The notes beneath the pieces are model-generated. The model saw only the letters and a program-made list of their open reading frames with translations, had not been told where the DNA came from and searched no databases. A DNA stretch of 64,000 nt, taken from NCBI RefSeq assembly GCF_004210215.2, contig NZ_CP067394.1, forward strand, positions 1,860,001-1,924,000. The letters are read 5' to 3'. Below, piece by piece: positions 25,986 to 34,963 of this stretch. Source of the stretch: Cryobacterium sp. SO1 (GTDB lineage Bacteria > Actinomycetota > Actinomycetes > Actinomycetales > Microbacteriaceae). Numbering within the stretch: position 1 is the first letter of the stretch; the number at the start of each line of letters is the position of its first letter. Position numbers and translations under genes: made by a program.

Positions 25986-26882
25986 TCAGGCGCTGGCCGC
26001 CCACGACAAGGACGCGGTGTCGCTCGTGTTGCCGACCCCCCGCGCGATGAGGACAGGGACGTTGATGTTCATCAGCACATCATGGGTGACCGAGCCGATC
26101 AGGGTGTTCTCGCCGTGCCGCGCTGACACGCCCAAGATCAGCAGGGCGGCGTCGAAACTGGCGTCGAGGAGGGCCTCGGCGGGGTCCCGGTGCGCGATCC
26201 GGCGCCGCACGGTGATCCGCGAAGCCGTCGCAGCGGCCACGGCCGCGGCGTCCTGCATCAGTCGTGCGGTCTGCGGGCTGCGGTCATCCGCGGAATCGTT
26301 CCGCCCGGATTCGGAGCGGGACGCGTCGGAGCGGGGAGAGCCTGGAGGCGCGTGCACCAGGAGCAGATCCTGGTCCAACCGGTCTGCCTCCTGCGCGCCC
26401 ATTCGCACCGCGGGGATCGACCCGTCGGTGCCGTCCACGCCGACGACCACGTCGTGGCGGGAGTCGAGGGTCGTGTCGGGCACGATGGCCACGGAACAAC
26501 GCGCCGCAGAAGCGATCTGCACGCTGCGGGAGCCGAGCACCCGGCCTCGGAGGAAACCAGTCTTGTGGGTGCCGACGATCAGGAGGTCCTCAGGGCTGGG
26601 CAGTGTGGCCAGCGCCCATGCGGTGCCGCCGTGCACAATCCGCGTGGTGAGGGTCACCCCGGTATGCAGTTCGGCGACCCGGGCGGACTCCTCGATGAGG
26701 AGCTCGCGCGCCTGGCGCTCGGCATCGGCGGCAGCGTCGCGCCCGACCAGGCCCCACTCGTCGTCAACGGTGTTGACCAGCACCACGGCGGCATTGCGTT
26801 CGGCGGCCCGGCGGACCCCCCAGCGCAGCGCGGCGCGGCTCGGCCCTGAGCCGTCGACGCCGATGTAGTAGGTGGCGCTCAT
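25986..26882 (-). CDS. Universal stress protein (tandem UspA domains), second of operon
   Basis: 298 aa with two UspA domains. Domain 1 starts YYIGVDGSGPSRAALRWG and has the ATP-type signature IVGTHKTGFLRGRVLGS. Domain 2 starts VVVGVDGTDGSIPAVRMG and ends LGVSARHGENTLIGSVTHDV. The G-2x-G-9x-G pattern suggests ATP binding. The start is the ATG overlapping the stop of the upstream usp gene (ATGA). Tandem USPs are typical DevR-regulon members in actinobacteria. Confidence 0.9.
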   Translation of the reverse strand: MSATYYIGVDGSGPSRAALRWGVRRAAERNAAVVLVNTVDDEWGLVGRDAAADAERQARELLIEESARVAELHTGVTLTTRIVHGGTAWALATLPSPEDLLIVGTHKTGFLRGRVLGSRSVQIASAARCSVAIVPDTTLDSRHDVVVGVDGTDGSIPAVRMGAQEADRLDQDLLLVHAPPGSPRSDASRSESGRNDSADDRSPQTARLMQDAAAVAAATASRITVRRRIAHRDPAEALLDASFDAALLILGVSARHGENTLIGSVTHDVLMNINVPVLIARGVGNTSDTASLSWAASA

Positions 26883-27760
26883 GAGGATGCCCCCGCTCCA
26901 CTCTGTTCGGCGGCACGACGGCTGCGCGGAACGACGATCACCGGGCACGGCATGTTCAGGAGCACATCGTGACTCACCGAACCGAGGATGAGGCCGGCAA
27001 CGGCACCGCGCCCATGAGTGCCGACAACAAGAAGAGCTGCCGTCGCGGCGGCCTCGACCAGTGCAGGCGCCGCGGGCCCCTGCAGCAGAGCCGTGGATGC
27101 GACGACCGACGGGTGGTCGGACTTGACCCGCTGAAAGGCACGCAAGACGATGTCCTCGTGGGCTTCCACCAGGGCATCGAAGGGCACGGCGGCACCGAAG
27201 TCCACGCCGAGGGTGGCCGGAATCGACCAGGCATGCACAAGCTCGAGCTGGACACCGCGCCGGGCGGCCTCAGCCACCGCGACCTCGAGGGGGGCGTCCA
27301 TGGTTCCGTCGTCCTCGATTCCCACGACGACCTTCTCGCCGCGGGACACCCATTCGGCCGGAATGACGGCGACGGCGCAGAGTGCGTGGGCGGCCAGCCG
27401 AAGGGGCAGTGTGCCGTGCACCGCCCCAACCAGGGTGCTGGTCTTGTTCGTGCCGATGACCAGCAGGTCGGCCTCGGCCGAGGCCCGGACCAATTCGTCC
27501 ACCGGAGCCCCCCGCCGCACGACACTGGTCGCCTTGACCTCGGGAAAGTTCTGCGCCACATAGCGGCTGGCCTCGGCCAGGGCACGTTCGTACACGGGTT
27601 GGAAGTCATCCTCCGGGCCGCCGACCGGCGACCAGCCGAGTTCAACCACGGTGGTCAGCTCCAGGTGCAGGGGCACCTGCTCTGCCCGGGCCAACGCCCA
27701 GTTCAGGGCGACCCGGCTCGCCGGACCCCCGTCAACGGCTACGATCACTCGCTCAACCAT
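26879..27760 (-). CDS. Universal stress protein (tandem UspA domains), first of operon
   Basis: 293 aa. Domain 1: VERVIVAVDGGPASRVALNW, with VIGTNKTSTLVGAVHGTLPL. Domain 2: EKVVVGIEDDGTMDAPLEVA, with VVGTHGRGAVAGLILGSVSH. Both keep the ATP-binding Gly pattern. The start is ATG with GGAG 10 bases upstream; a longer frame to 27865 is rejected because it runs through the promoter. It is divergent from the DevS-like kinase, with a DevR-type box between them. Confidence 0.9.
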   Translation of the reverse strand: MVERVIVAVDGGPASRVALNWALARAEQVPLHLELTTVVELGWSPVGGPEDDFQPVYERALAEASRYVAQNFPEVKATSVVRRGAPVDELVRASAEADLLVIGTNKTSTLVGAVHGTLPLRLAAHALCAVAVIPAEWVSRGEKVVVGIEDDGTMDAPLEVAVAEAARRGVQLELVHAWSIPATLGVDFGAAVPFDALVEAHEDIVLRAFQRVKSDHPSVVASTALLQGPAAPALVEAAATAALLVVGTHGRGAVAGLILGSVSHDVLLNMPCPVIVVPRSRRAAEQSGAGASS

Positions 27761-27810
27761 GAGTTGATCTCCAGTTCTTCCCGGGGTGCTTCGGGAGATG
27801 CCACGCCTCC

Positions 27811-27853
27811 AGAATGCGTCGGACCGCTGAACTGCGAAAGGGCCGAAGGTCCC
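27811..27853 (-). promoter_or_regulatory. DevR/DosR-type box and usp promoter
   Basis: On the minus strand GGGACCTTCGGCCC (27840-27853) matches the mycobacterial DevR/DosR consensus GGGACTTNNGGCCC. A CATTCT -10 (27811-27816) lies downstream. The expected start site near 27804 puts the box centre at about -42.5, the usual activating position. A plus-strand TACACT (27861-27866) could serve the kinase gene. Confidence 0.6.
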
Positions 27854-27900
27854 AGTCAGGTACACTTTGCTCTAGCTCCGAACGAAAGGGGACGCATTCC

Positions 27901-29619
27901 GTGACCGTTCCTGAGACCAGGCTTTCCTTCCCGGACGGGCCGCGGTCCGCACTGGATCAGGCGCTGTCCGAACTCGTCTTGAACGCCCAGAAGGTGCTTG
28001 CCACACAGGGCCGGCTGCGCAGCCTGCTGCAGGCCAGCCAGGCTGTTGTCGAGGAACTTGATCTCGCCGCCGTCCTACGTCGCATCGTCGACGTCGCCGT
28101 CGACCTGGTCGGAGCGCAGTATGGCGCGTTGGGGGTCATCGCCCCGAACGGCAATCTGGAGCAATTCATCCACGTCGGCATTCACGACGAACTGGCCGTC
28201 CGAATCGGTCACCTGCCCGCCGGCCATGGCCTGCTCGGTGCTCTCATCGACGATCCGCACGCCATCCGGCTGACCCACCTGGGCGAGGACGCCCGGTCCT
28301 CCGGCTTCCCGGCGCACCACCCTCCGATGGACAGCTTCCTCGGCGTGCCCGTGCGAGTGCGCGGGGAGGTATACGGCAACCTCTATCTCTCCAACCAGCT
28401 GTCCGGGGCCTTCAGCGAAGAGGACGAGGAACTACTCACGGCCCTGGCCGCAACGGCGGGGATCGCGATCGATAACGCCCGGCTGTTCGACGAAACCCGC
28501 CGCAGGCAGCGCTGGTCGGCGGCGTCGGCCGAGATCAGCGCAGCGCTCCTCTCCGACCGGGCTGACGCCTCCCTCGAACTGCTTGCCGACCGATTCGCGT
28601 CGCTCGCCGACGCCGACCTCGTGTGCGTGGTCCTGGCCGCGGGCGAGACCACTCTCATCGTGGACACCGCCAGGGGAAAACTCGCCAAGCAGGTGAAGGG
28701 CCTGGTGATCCCGTCGGCCGGAACCACCGTGGGCCGCGCGTTCGAGAGCGGCCAGCCCATCCTCACCGCCGACGGCGGGGCAAGCCTCGACCAGCCGGAC
28801 GCTCAGCTGGTGCTCGGCCCGACGATGGTGATCCCGTTGCTGGCCTCCGGTCGCACCCACGGTGTCATGACAGTGTCCCGCTCTGCCGGGCGCCCGCGCT
28901 TCACGACCTCCGACCTGGAGATGGCCGCGGACTTCGCCGGTCAGGCCAGCGTCGCGCTCGAGCTCGCCCGCGGCCGCTCAGCCGGACAGAAGCTCGCCCT
29001 GCTCGAAGACCGCAGCCGGATCGCGCGTGACCTGCACGACAACGTCATCCAGCGCGTCTTCGCGGCCGGCATCGGGCTGCAGGCCATCAGCGGGTCGGTC
29101 GACGACCCCGAGGTCCGGGAACGGATCATCGAGGAGGTCGTGGCACTCGACGTCGCGATCGTCGAGATCCGTACCGCCATCTTCGCCCTGACCGCCCAGA
29201 CCAGCCGTGACCGCGGCTCGATCCGGCACCGCGTCATTGATCTGCTCAGTGAACTAGCCTCCCTGTTCGAGCAGACTCCACGGCTCGTCTTCACCGGCCC
29301 GATCGACCTGCTGACCCCGCCGGACATGTCAGATGACATAGCCGCGGTCATCCGCGAGGGCCTGATGAACGTGATCCGCCACGCCGAGGCGACCGAGACG
29401 GTGGTCAACCTCAGTGTCGCGGACGACCTCGTGGTGATCGAGGTCGTCGACAACGGCATCGGAGTCGTCGAATCCGACCGGCGCAGCGGCCTGGCCAACC
29501 TGGCGGTCAGAGCCGAGCACTGGGGCGGCGACGTCGTGCTGGAGAACCGAGCCAGGGGCGGCAGCCGACTGCGCTGGACCGCCCTCATCGAACCCGAACT
29601 TGTACGAAAGGAATCGTGA
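27901..29619 (+). CDS. DevS/DosS-like GAF-GAF sensor histidine kinase
   Basis: 572 aa, no membrane helix. GAF1 (about 50-198) contains FPAHHPPMDSFLGVPVRVRG, closely resembling the heme GAF of DevS/DosS. GAF2 spans about 215-360. The dimerisation domain has DRSRIARDLHDNVIQRVFA with phosphoacceptor His379. The HATPase has LMNVIRHAEATE, VVDNGIGV and RSGLANLAVRAEHWGG. The start is the GTG after AAAGGGGACGC; the upstream open frame lies in the promoter. Redox or gas sensing is inferred from the family. It overlaps the regulator gene. Confidence 0.9.
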   Translation: MTVPETRLSFPDGPRSALDQALSELVLNAQKVLATQGRLRSLLQASQAVVEELDLAAVLRRIVDVAVDLVGAQYGALGVIAPNGNLEQFIHVGIHDELAVRIGHLPAGHGLLGALIDDPHAIRLTHLGEDARSSGFPAHHPPMDSFLGVPVRVRGEVYGNLYLSNQLSGAFSEEDEELLTALAATAGIAIDNARLFDETRRRQRWSAASAEISAALLSDRADASLELLADRFASLADADLVCVVLAAGETTLIVDTARGKLAKQVKGLVIPSAGTTVGRAFESGQPILTADGGASLDQPDAQLVLGPTMVIPLLASGRTHGVMTVSRSAGRPRFTTSDLEMAADFAGQASVALELARGRSAGQKLALLEDRSRIARDLHDNVIQRVFAAGIGLQAISGSVDDPEVRERIIEEVVALDVAIVEIRTAIFALTAQTSRDRGSIRHRVIDLLSELASLFEQTPRLVFTGPIDLLTPPDMSDDIAAVIREGLMNVIRHAEATETVVNLSVADDLVVIEVVDNGIGVVESDRRSGLANLAVRAEHWGGDVVLENRARGGSRLRWTALIEPELVRKES

Positions 29620-30251
29620 TGATCCGAGTCTTCCTCGTGGATGACCACGAAGTCGTGCGCCGCGGAATCGCGGACATGATCAACGCCGAGCCCGACCTCG
29701 AGGTCGTCGGCGAGGCATCAACCGCACGGCAGGCGGTGGCCAGGGTGGCCGCGACGGTACCTGACGTTGCCGTACTCGATGTGCGCTTGCCCGACGGCAG
29801 CGGCATCGACGTGTGCCGCACGATCCGGTCGGCCAATCCGGTGGTGCAGTGCCTCATGCTCACCGCCTATGACGACGACGAGGCCAGCTATTCGGCAGTG
29901 CTGGCAGGCGCGTCCGGCTACGTCCTCAAGGACATCCGTGGGCAGCACCTCGTCGAGTCCATCCGCCGGGTTGCCAGGGGGGAGTCTCTGGTACAGAAGG
30001 CGGTCACCCGCAAAGTGGTCACCGAACTGACAGGAACGGCCGCCGACTCGCCGGTGTCCAACCTGACCACCAGGGAACGCCAGGTACTCGAACTGATCGC
30101 GGAGGGACTGACGAACCGCCAGATCGGCGACCAGCTGGACCTGGCCGAGAAGACCGTCAAGAATTACGTGTCGGGCCTGCTCGCCAAGCTCGGCATGGCC
30201 AGGCGCACCCAGGCCGCCGTGTACGGCGCCGGGCTGCGCCCCAGGCAGTAG
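29619..30251 (+). CDS. DevR/NarL-type response regulator
   Basis: 210 aa. The receiver has acidic pocket DDHE (8-11), phosphoacceptor Asp54 in VLDVRLPDG, Thr82 and Lys104, the same numbering as mycobacterial DevR. The LuxR-type HTH is LTTRERQVLELIAEGLTNRQ then KTVKNYVSGLLAKLGM. The start is the ATG overlapping the kinase stop (TGATG) with AAAGGA 7 bases upstream. It probably binds the box upstream of the usp operon. Confidence 0.92.
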   Translation: MIRVFLVDDHEVVRRGIADMINAEPDLEVVGEASTARQAVARVAATVPDVAVLDVRLPDGSGIDVCRTIRSANPVVQCLMLTAYDDDEASYSAVLAGASGYVLKDIRGQHLVESIRRVARGESLVQKAVTRKVVTELTGTAADSPVSNLTTRERQVLELIAEGLTNRQIGDQLDLAEKTVKNYVSGLLAKLGMARRTQAAVYGAGLRPRQ

Positions 30252-30254
30252 CCG

Positions 30255-30758
30255 ATGTCTGTGATGAAGCGGCACCCTGACGTGCCGGGCCCTGGCCAGG
30301 AATCGGTCTGGGACTATCCGCGGCCGCCGCGGGTGGAGCCGAGCGGCGAACACCTGGTCCTGCGGTTCAACGGCGCCGTCATCGCCGACACCCGGGACAG
30401 CTTCAGGGTGCTCGAAACCAGCCATCCGCCCACCTATTACCTGCCCAGGTCCGCATTCGCAGACGGTGTGCTCACTCCGGTCAACGGGCACAGCGTCTGC
30501 GAATACAAGGGCCTGGCGTCGTATCTCAGCATCGTCGTGGGTGACCGCCTGGCCGATGCCGTGGCGTGGTACTACCCCCATCCCCTCGCCGGCTTCGAGT
30601 CGCTGGCCGGGCGGGTGGCCGTGTACCCCGGCCGATTGGAGGAGTGCACGGTGGACGGCGAGGTTGTGCGCGCCCAGCCGGGCGACTTCTACGGCGGGTG
30701 GATCACCGACCGCATCGTCGGCCCGTTCAAGGGTGCGCCGGGCACGCTGGGGTGGTGA
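30255..30758 (+). CDS. DUF427 family protein
   Basis: 167 aa; the domain motifs are VLRFNGAVIADTRDSFRVLE, PPTYYLPRSA, CEYKGLASYL, WYYPHP and VAVYPGRLEECTVDGE. A small all-beta fold of unknown biochemical role. It starts 3 bases after the response regulator stop, so it belongs to the devS-devR transcript. An ATG at 30264 is an alternative start. Confidence 0.88.
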   Translation: MSVMKRHPDVPGPGQESVWDYPRPPRVEPSGEHLVLRFNGAVIADTRDSFRVLETSHPPTYYLPRSAFADGVLTPVNGHSVCEYKGLASYLSIVVGDRLADAVAWYYPHPLAGFESLAGRVAVYPGRLEECTVDGEVVRAQPGDFYGGWITDRIVGPFKGAPGTLGW

Positions 30759-30779
30759 CTCGGCGACTAGGCTGGTGAG

Positions 30780-31601
30780 GTGTCATTCTCGCTCGCTGAA
30801 GTCGCCCGGGTTTCCCATGATCTGTGGCCGTTGTCCGGTGCGGAGGACTGGGACGCGCCGGGCCTGATCAGCGGCGACCCCGCCGGCCGGGTGGAGTCCA
30901 TCCTGCTTGCCGTCGACGTGGTCGCTGATACCGTCGCGGAGGCGATCTCCTCCGGCGCCGACCTGTTGCTGGCCCACCACCCGCTCCTGCTCCGCGGGGT
31001 CACCAGCGTGGCCGAAGACCGCTACAAGGGCGCAATGCTGGCCCGCCTGATCCGGGCGGACTGCGGCCTCCTCGCCGCGCACACCAACGCCGATGTCGTC
31101 GAAGACGGTGTCTCGGATGTCATCGCCCAACGCCTCGGACTGGTCGACGTTCGGCCGATCACGGCCGGTTCGCTCCCCGGCACCGGAATCGGCCGGGTCG
31201 GCCGGCTCCCCAAGCCCACGACTCTCGGTCTGCTTGCCCGGAGTCTCGCGGGACTGATTCCGCCGACGGCGACGGGCGTGCGCGTGGCCGGGGGCTACGC
31301 CGATACGATCGAGACCGTCGCGCTGTGCGGCGGCGCCGGCGACTCGCTGTTGCGGGAGCCCGCCGTGCGCTCAGCCGACGTCTTCATCACCTCCGACCTC
31401 CGCCATCACCCGGCGTCGGAATCCAGGGAGCAGTCGATCCTCGCCGGGGTTGGCCCCGCCCTCATCGACGTGTCACACTGGGCCAGCGAATGGCTCTGGT
31501 TGGACGTGGCCGCCGCGGCGCTGCGGAGCAGATTGCCCGGCATTCGTGTCGAGGTCAGCGAAGTACGGACCGACCCCTGGGATTTCGCCGTAACCCAGTG
31601 A
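30780..31601 (+). CDS. Nif3-like dinuclear metal-centre protein
   Basis: 273 aa NIF3/YqfO family (GTP cyclohydrolase I type 2-like) protein, expected to form hexameric rings. Metal ligands are visible in LLAHHPLLLRG, AAHTNADVV and the C-terminal VSHWASEW. The GTG start follows TAGGCT (30768-30773) by 6 bases, a leaderless pattern. Next to the zinc-ribbon coiled-coil gene, as in mycobacteria. Cellular role not established. Confidence 0.92.
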   Translation: MSFSLAEVARVSHDLWPLSGAEDWDAPGLISGDPAGRVESILLAVDVVADTVAEAISSGADLLLAHHPLLLRGVTSVAEDRYKGAMLARLIRADCGLLAAHTNADVVEDGVSDVIAQRLGLVDVRPITAGSLPGTGIGRVGRLPKPTTLGLLARSLAGLIPPTATGVRVAGGYADTIETVALCGGAGDSLLREPAVRSADVFITSDLRHHPASESREQSILAGVGPALIDVSHWASEWLWLDVAAAALRSRLPGIRVEVSEVRTDPWDFAVTQ

Positions 31602-31654
31602 GCTCAGCTCGCCCCCGTACATTTCAACTCCATGAACATGAAGGTCAGGACAAC

Positions 31655-32392
31655 GTGAAGGCATCTCCCACTGAGCAGAAAGAGCTCCTGCGGCTCCAGG
31701 CCCTCGACATCAAGCTGCAGCAGGTCGAACACCAGGCCAAGGCTCTGCCGCAGCATGCCGAGCTCGTCGCCCTCGGTCGCGGTCTCGACGCGTCCAAGAC
31801 GGTGCTCACGGGCCGTGCCGGCGAGGTCGAAGACGCCCAGATCGAACTGCGCCGCATCGAGTCCGACGTCGCGGTGGTCGAAAAGCGCATAGCCCGGGAC
31901 ACCGACCGCGCCCAGCACACCTCCTCCATCAAGGACGTCCATGCTCTGGAGAGCGAGCTCAAGGCTCTGGGGGCGCGCCTGGTCACGCTCGAGGACATCG
32001 AACTCGCCGTGATGGAACGACTCGAGGAGAAGGAAGCGGCCCTCGCCGAGACCGAGGCCGAGCGGGCAGCGGTGGCCGGCCGGGTTGCTGGTATCGAGGC
32101 CGACCGCGACCTGCTGCTGGTTAATCTGAACCGTCAGCTCGGCGAGCTGGCCAGGGACCGGGTTGCCATCGTCTCCGCCATCGGCGCCGACCTGGCCGCC
32201 CTGTACGAAAAGCGGCGGGTGGCCGGTCGCGGAAACGCGGCATCCCTGTTGCGCGCCCGCACCTGCAGCGGTTGCACCATGACCCTGACCGGAAACGACC
32301 TGGAAGAGGTACGTGCCGCACCCGCCGACGACATCGTCTTCTGCCCGGATTGCGGTGCCATCCTGGTGCGCACCGAGGAATCCGGCATCTGA
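31655..32392 (+). CDS. C4 zinc-ribbon coiled-coil protein (CT398/DUF164-like)
   Basis: 245 aa. A long N-terminal coiled coil (about residues 5-185, heptads such as LRLQALDIKLQQVEHQAKAL) is followed by a C-terminal zinc ribbon with CSGC and CPDC pairs. The start is GTG with AGGA 4 bases upstream; an open frame extending far upstream overlaps Nif3 and is rejected. Family members probably act as nucleic acid or protein adaptors. It lies directly before rnpB. Confidence 0.88.
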   Translation: MKASPTEQKELLRLQALDIKLQQVEHQAKALPQHAELVALGRGLDASKTVLTGRAGEVEDAQIELRRIESDVAVVEKRIARDTDRAQHTSSIKDVHALESELKALGARLVTLEDIELAVMERLEEKEAALAETEAERAAVAGRVAGIEADRDLLLVNLNRQLGELARDRVAIVSAIGADLAALYEKRRVAGRGNAASLLRARTCSGCTMTLTGNDLEEVRAAPADDIVFCPDCGAILVRTEESGI

Positions 32393-32459
32393 GCCTGACC
32401 CATGGCCGCGCCTCGGCCTGGTACCGAGAGGTGGCCGGGGAGCTGTAGGCTCGACGACG

Positions 32460-32832
32460 GAATGGGTCGACAAGACGGTCGCGTCATCCGGGCTTTCGGG
32501 CCCGTGATGCCGAGGAACGTCCGGGCTCCACAGAGCAGGACGGTGGGTAACACCCACCCGGGGCAACCCGCGAGACAGTGCCACAGAAAGTAGACCGCCA
32601 CCGGCGCAAGCCGGCGGTAAGGGTGAAACGGTGGTGTAAGAGACCACCAGCGGCCAGGGTGACCTGGCCGGCTAGGTAAACCTCGTCCGGAGCAAGGTCG
32701 AACAGGAAACGCCAAGGCGGCTCGCCGAGTTTCCGGGTAGACCGCTAGAGGGCTGCGGCAACGTAGTCCCGAGATAGATGGCCGTCCACGGTGCAAACCA
32801 GGACAAAACCCGGCGTAACAGTCGGCCCATTC
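32460..32832 (+). ncRNA. rnpB: RNase P RNA, bacterial type A
   Basis: Catalytic RNA that matures tRNA 5' ends. Helix P1 is formed by GAATGGGTCGAC at the 5' end and GTCGGCCCATTC at the 3' end (one G-U). Conserved regions include GAGGAACGTCCGGGCTCC and ACAGAGCAGG after it, then GAGACAGTGCCACAGAAA, and on the 3' side CCCGAGATAGATGGCCG. A TAGGCT -10 lies 8 bases before the 5' end. No protein is encoded in this stretch (32393-32911). Confidence 0.96.
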
Positions 32833-32911
32833 CCTCCTCGAACCTGTGAGTTGTGCGGGAGGGGCCGGCAGGTATGGCGTATTTCCCAGGCGGTGGTTCT
32901 ACGCTCATTCC

Positions 32912-33295
32912 ATGAGCACATCCGTGTCCCAGCCTGGCGCCGTCGAAACGCTCCGCCCCGTAGACCCGCGCGCTGGGGCAGGCCCCGGTGGGTTTCTGCA
33001 GCGCGTTCGTGCTCTGTTGCGCCGGTCGCGGGCCTGGATCCACCGGCACCCGCGCCTCCATGCCCCGTACCGGCTGCTTGTCGCGCTGGCCGGGTTGGCT
33101 GTGGTCGTCGTCGGCCTGATCCTGGTGCCTCTGCCCGGCCCGGGCTGGCTGATCGTCTTCGTGGGCGTCGCCGTCCTCGGCACGGAGTTTCCCGCCGCCC
33201 ACCGGCTCACGCAGGGGGTCCGCCGGCTTGCGCACCGGGTCCGGCTCTGGTGGCGAGCCCGCCGTCAGCGCCAGTCCACCCGGGCGTACAGCTGA
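32912..33295 (+). CDS. PGPGW-motif small membrane protein (TIGR02611 type)
   Basis: 127 aa. A soluble N-terminal part is followed by two membrane segments surrounding the diagnostic VPLPGPGWLIVF motif (about residues 75-86), then an Arg-rich cytoplasmic tail. The start is the ATG 6 bases after TACGCT (leaderless). Function unknown. It lies head-to-head with ppgK, stops 4 bases apart. Confidence 0.85.
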   Translation: MSTSVSQPGAVETLRPVDPRAGAGPGGFLQRVRALLRRSRAWIHRHPRLHAPYRLLVALAGLAVVVVGLILVPLPGPGWLIVFVGVAVLGTEFPAAHRLTQGVRRLAHRVRLWWRARRQRQSTRAYS

Positions 33296-33299
33296 ACGT

Positions 33300-34067
33300 T
33301 TAAACGCTGACCGGTGCGTGTTTGACGGCCAGCGCGGCTGCGCCGAGGATCCCGGCGTTGTTGCGGTGAACGGCGGGAATGATCCTGGTGTTCAGGTGTA
33401 ACAGCGGGAGGAAGTTCTCGTGGTGCTTCGACACGCCGCCGCCGACAATGAACAGGTCCGGCGTGAACAGGGACTCCAGCTTGGAGTAGTACTTCTGCAG
33501 GCGTAAGGCCCACTTGTCCCAGCTGAGGTTGTCCCGTTCCTTGGCGGAGAACGCCGCGCGGGTCTCGTAATCGACCCCGTCGATTTCCAGGTGGCCGAGT
33601 TCGGTGTTGGGCACGAGTGCTCCGTCGTTGATCAGAGCGGTCCCGATCCCGGTGCCCAGAGTGGTGAGCAGAACCACACCGTTCACACCCTTCGCGGCAC
33701 CGAACATGGACTCCGCGTATCCGGCCGCGTCAGCGTCGTTGACAAAATGGATGGGGACCCCGAGGCCCTTCTCGAACAGGTTCTCCGCGGCAAGACCGAT
33801 CCACCTGTCGGACACATTGGCCGCCGACATCGTGTGGCCGTTCTTGACGACCGCGGGGAAGCACACCCCGATGGGCAACTCGCCGGCCCCGGCCGACACC
33901 GTTGCGAGCAGCTGGCGGGTGGTCTCGATGATGTCCTGGGGGCGGCCGCCCTTTGGAGTGGGCAGCTTGAGACGGTCGGAGAGCAGGGCCCCAGTGGCCA
34001 GGTCGACCACCGCCCCTTTGATTCCGGTTCCGCCGATGTCGATGCCGATGGCAGTGGTTGAACTCAT
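33300..34067 (-). CDS. ppgK: Polyphosphate glucokinase (ROK family)
   Basis: Phosphorylates glucose using polyphosphate or ATP; 255 aa. It begins AIGIDIGGTGIKGAVVDLAT (phosphate-binding), with catalytic Asp in HFVNDADAAGYAE, LLTTLGTGIGTALINDG, and the actinobacterial PpgK segments LGHLEIDG and RDNLSWDKWA. No CXCGXXGC zinc motif, as expected for PpgK. TAGATT (34074-34079) lies 6 bases before the ATG (leaderless). Confidence 0.93.
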   Translation of the reverse strand: MSSTTAIGIDIGGTGIKGAVVDLATGALLSDRLKLPTPKGGRPQDIIETTRQLLATVSAGAGELPIGVCFPAVVKNGHTMSAANVSDRWIGLAAENLFEKGLGVPIHFVNDADAAGYAESMFGAAKGVNGVVLLTTLGTGIGTALINDGALVPNTELGHLEIDGVDYETRAAFSAKERDNLSWDKWALRLQKYYSKLESLFTPDLFIVGGGVSKHHENFLPLLHLNTRIIPAVHRNNAGILGAAALAVKHAPVSV

Positions 34068-34083
34068 GGAGTCAATCTACCTG

Positions 34084-34950
34084 CTACGGCAGCGTCAGGA
34101 TTTCGGCACCGCGTTCGGTGACCACGAGGGTGTGCTCGAATTGCGCGGTGATGCTGCGGTCCCGGGTGAGCACAGTCCAGTCGTCCTCCCACATGTCCCA
34201 TTCGCTGGTCCCGAGGGTCAGCATCGGTTCGATGGTGAAGACCATGCCCACCTTCATCACGGTGTCGTACTGCGGTGCAGAGTCGTAGTGCGGGATGATC
34301 AGACCCGAATGGAAGGCGTCGCCGACTCCGTGTCCGGTGAAGTCGCGAACGACGCCGTAACCGAACCGTCTGGCGTACGACTCGATGGTGCGGCCGATCA
34401 CATTCACCTGCCGGCCGGGTGCGACGGCCTTAATGCCGCGAGCGAGGGCCTCCCGGGTGCGATCGACGAGAAGGGTGACCTCTTCGGTGGCCTCGCCGAC
34501 GATGAAGGTCACATTCGAATCGCCGTGCACGCCGTTCTTGTAGGCGGTGATGTCGATGTTGACGATGTCACCGTTCTCCAGCACGGTGTCGTCGGGGATT
34601 CCGTGGCAGATGACCTCGTTGACCGAGGAACACAACGACTTCGGGTAGCCGCGATAGCCCAGCGTGGAAGGGTACGCGTCGTTCCGGGTCAGGAACTCAT
34701 GACCGACCCTGTCCAGCTCCTCGGTCGTGACGCCGGGCCGCACGGCCCGCCCGACCTCCTGGATCGCTTCCGCAGCGATCCGACCGGACTCCCTGATCAA
34801 CAAGATCCGCTCGGGGGAGTACACGTCGGATCCGGTGAACCGGGCCGGTGCGGTGCGACCGACGTACTCTGGGCGAACGATGTGGGCGGGAACGGAGCGG
34901 TGGCTGGACACGGCTCCCGGAATGAGATGACCGATTGAATCCTTAGGCAT
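34084..34950 (-). CDS. map: Methionine aminopeptidase, type I
   Basis: Removes the initiator Met; 288 aa from the ATG at 34950. Metal ligands follow the family pattern: Asp pair in [17 protein letters not shown], His in FTGHGVG, Glu in FTIEPML, Glu in QFEHT. The substrate-loop His is in VICHGIP. The N-terminal 45-residue extension resembles mycobacterial MapB. TAAGCT (34958-34963) lies 7 bases before this ATG, pointing to a leaderless message; an ATG at 34983 is a weaker alternative. Confidence 0.95.
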   Translation of the reverse strand: MPKDSIGHLIPGAVSSHRSVPAHIVRPEYVGRTAPARFTGSDVYSPERILLIRESGRIAAEAIQEVGRAVRPGVTTEELDRVGHEFLTRNDAYPSTLGYRGYPKSLCSSVNEVICHGIPDDTVLENGDIVNIDITAYKNGVHGDSNVTFIVGEATEEVTLLVDRTREALARGIKAVAPGRQVNVIGRTIESYARRFGYGVVRDFTGHGVGDAFHSGLIIPHYDSAPQYDTVMKVGMVFTIEPMLTLGTSEWDMWEDDWTVLTRDRSITAQFEHTLVVTERGAEILTLP

Positions 34951-34963
34951 AGGATCAAGCTTA
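34950..34963. promoter_or_regulatory. Interlocked divergent leaderless promoters (map and SPOR-like gene)
   Basis: TAGGAT (34950-34955, plus) stands 7 bases before the ATG at 34963. AGCTTA (34958-34963; TAAGCT on minus) stands 7 bases before the map ATG ending at 34950. Each start codon overlaps the other gene's -10 box. Confidence 0.55.

Noticed and set aside
32833..32870. Possible terminator after rnpB (CCCTCC and GGAGGG)
   Set aside because: The pairing is short with a long loop and has no T run.
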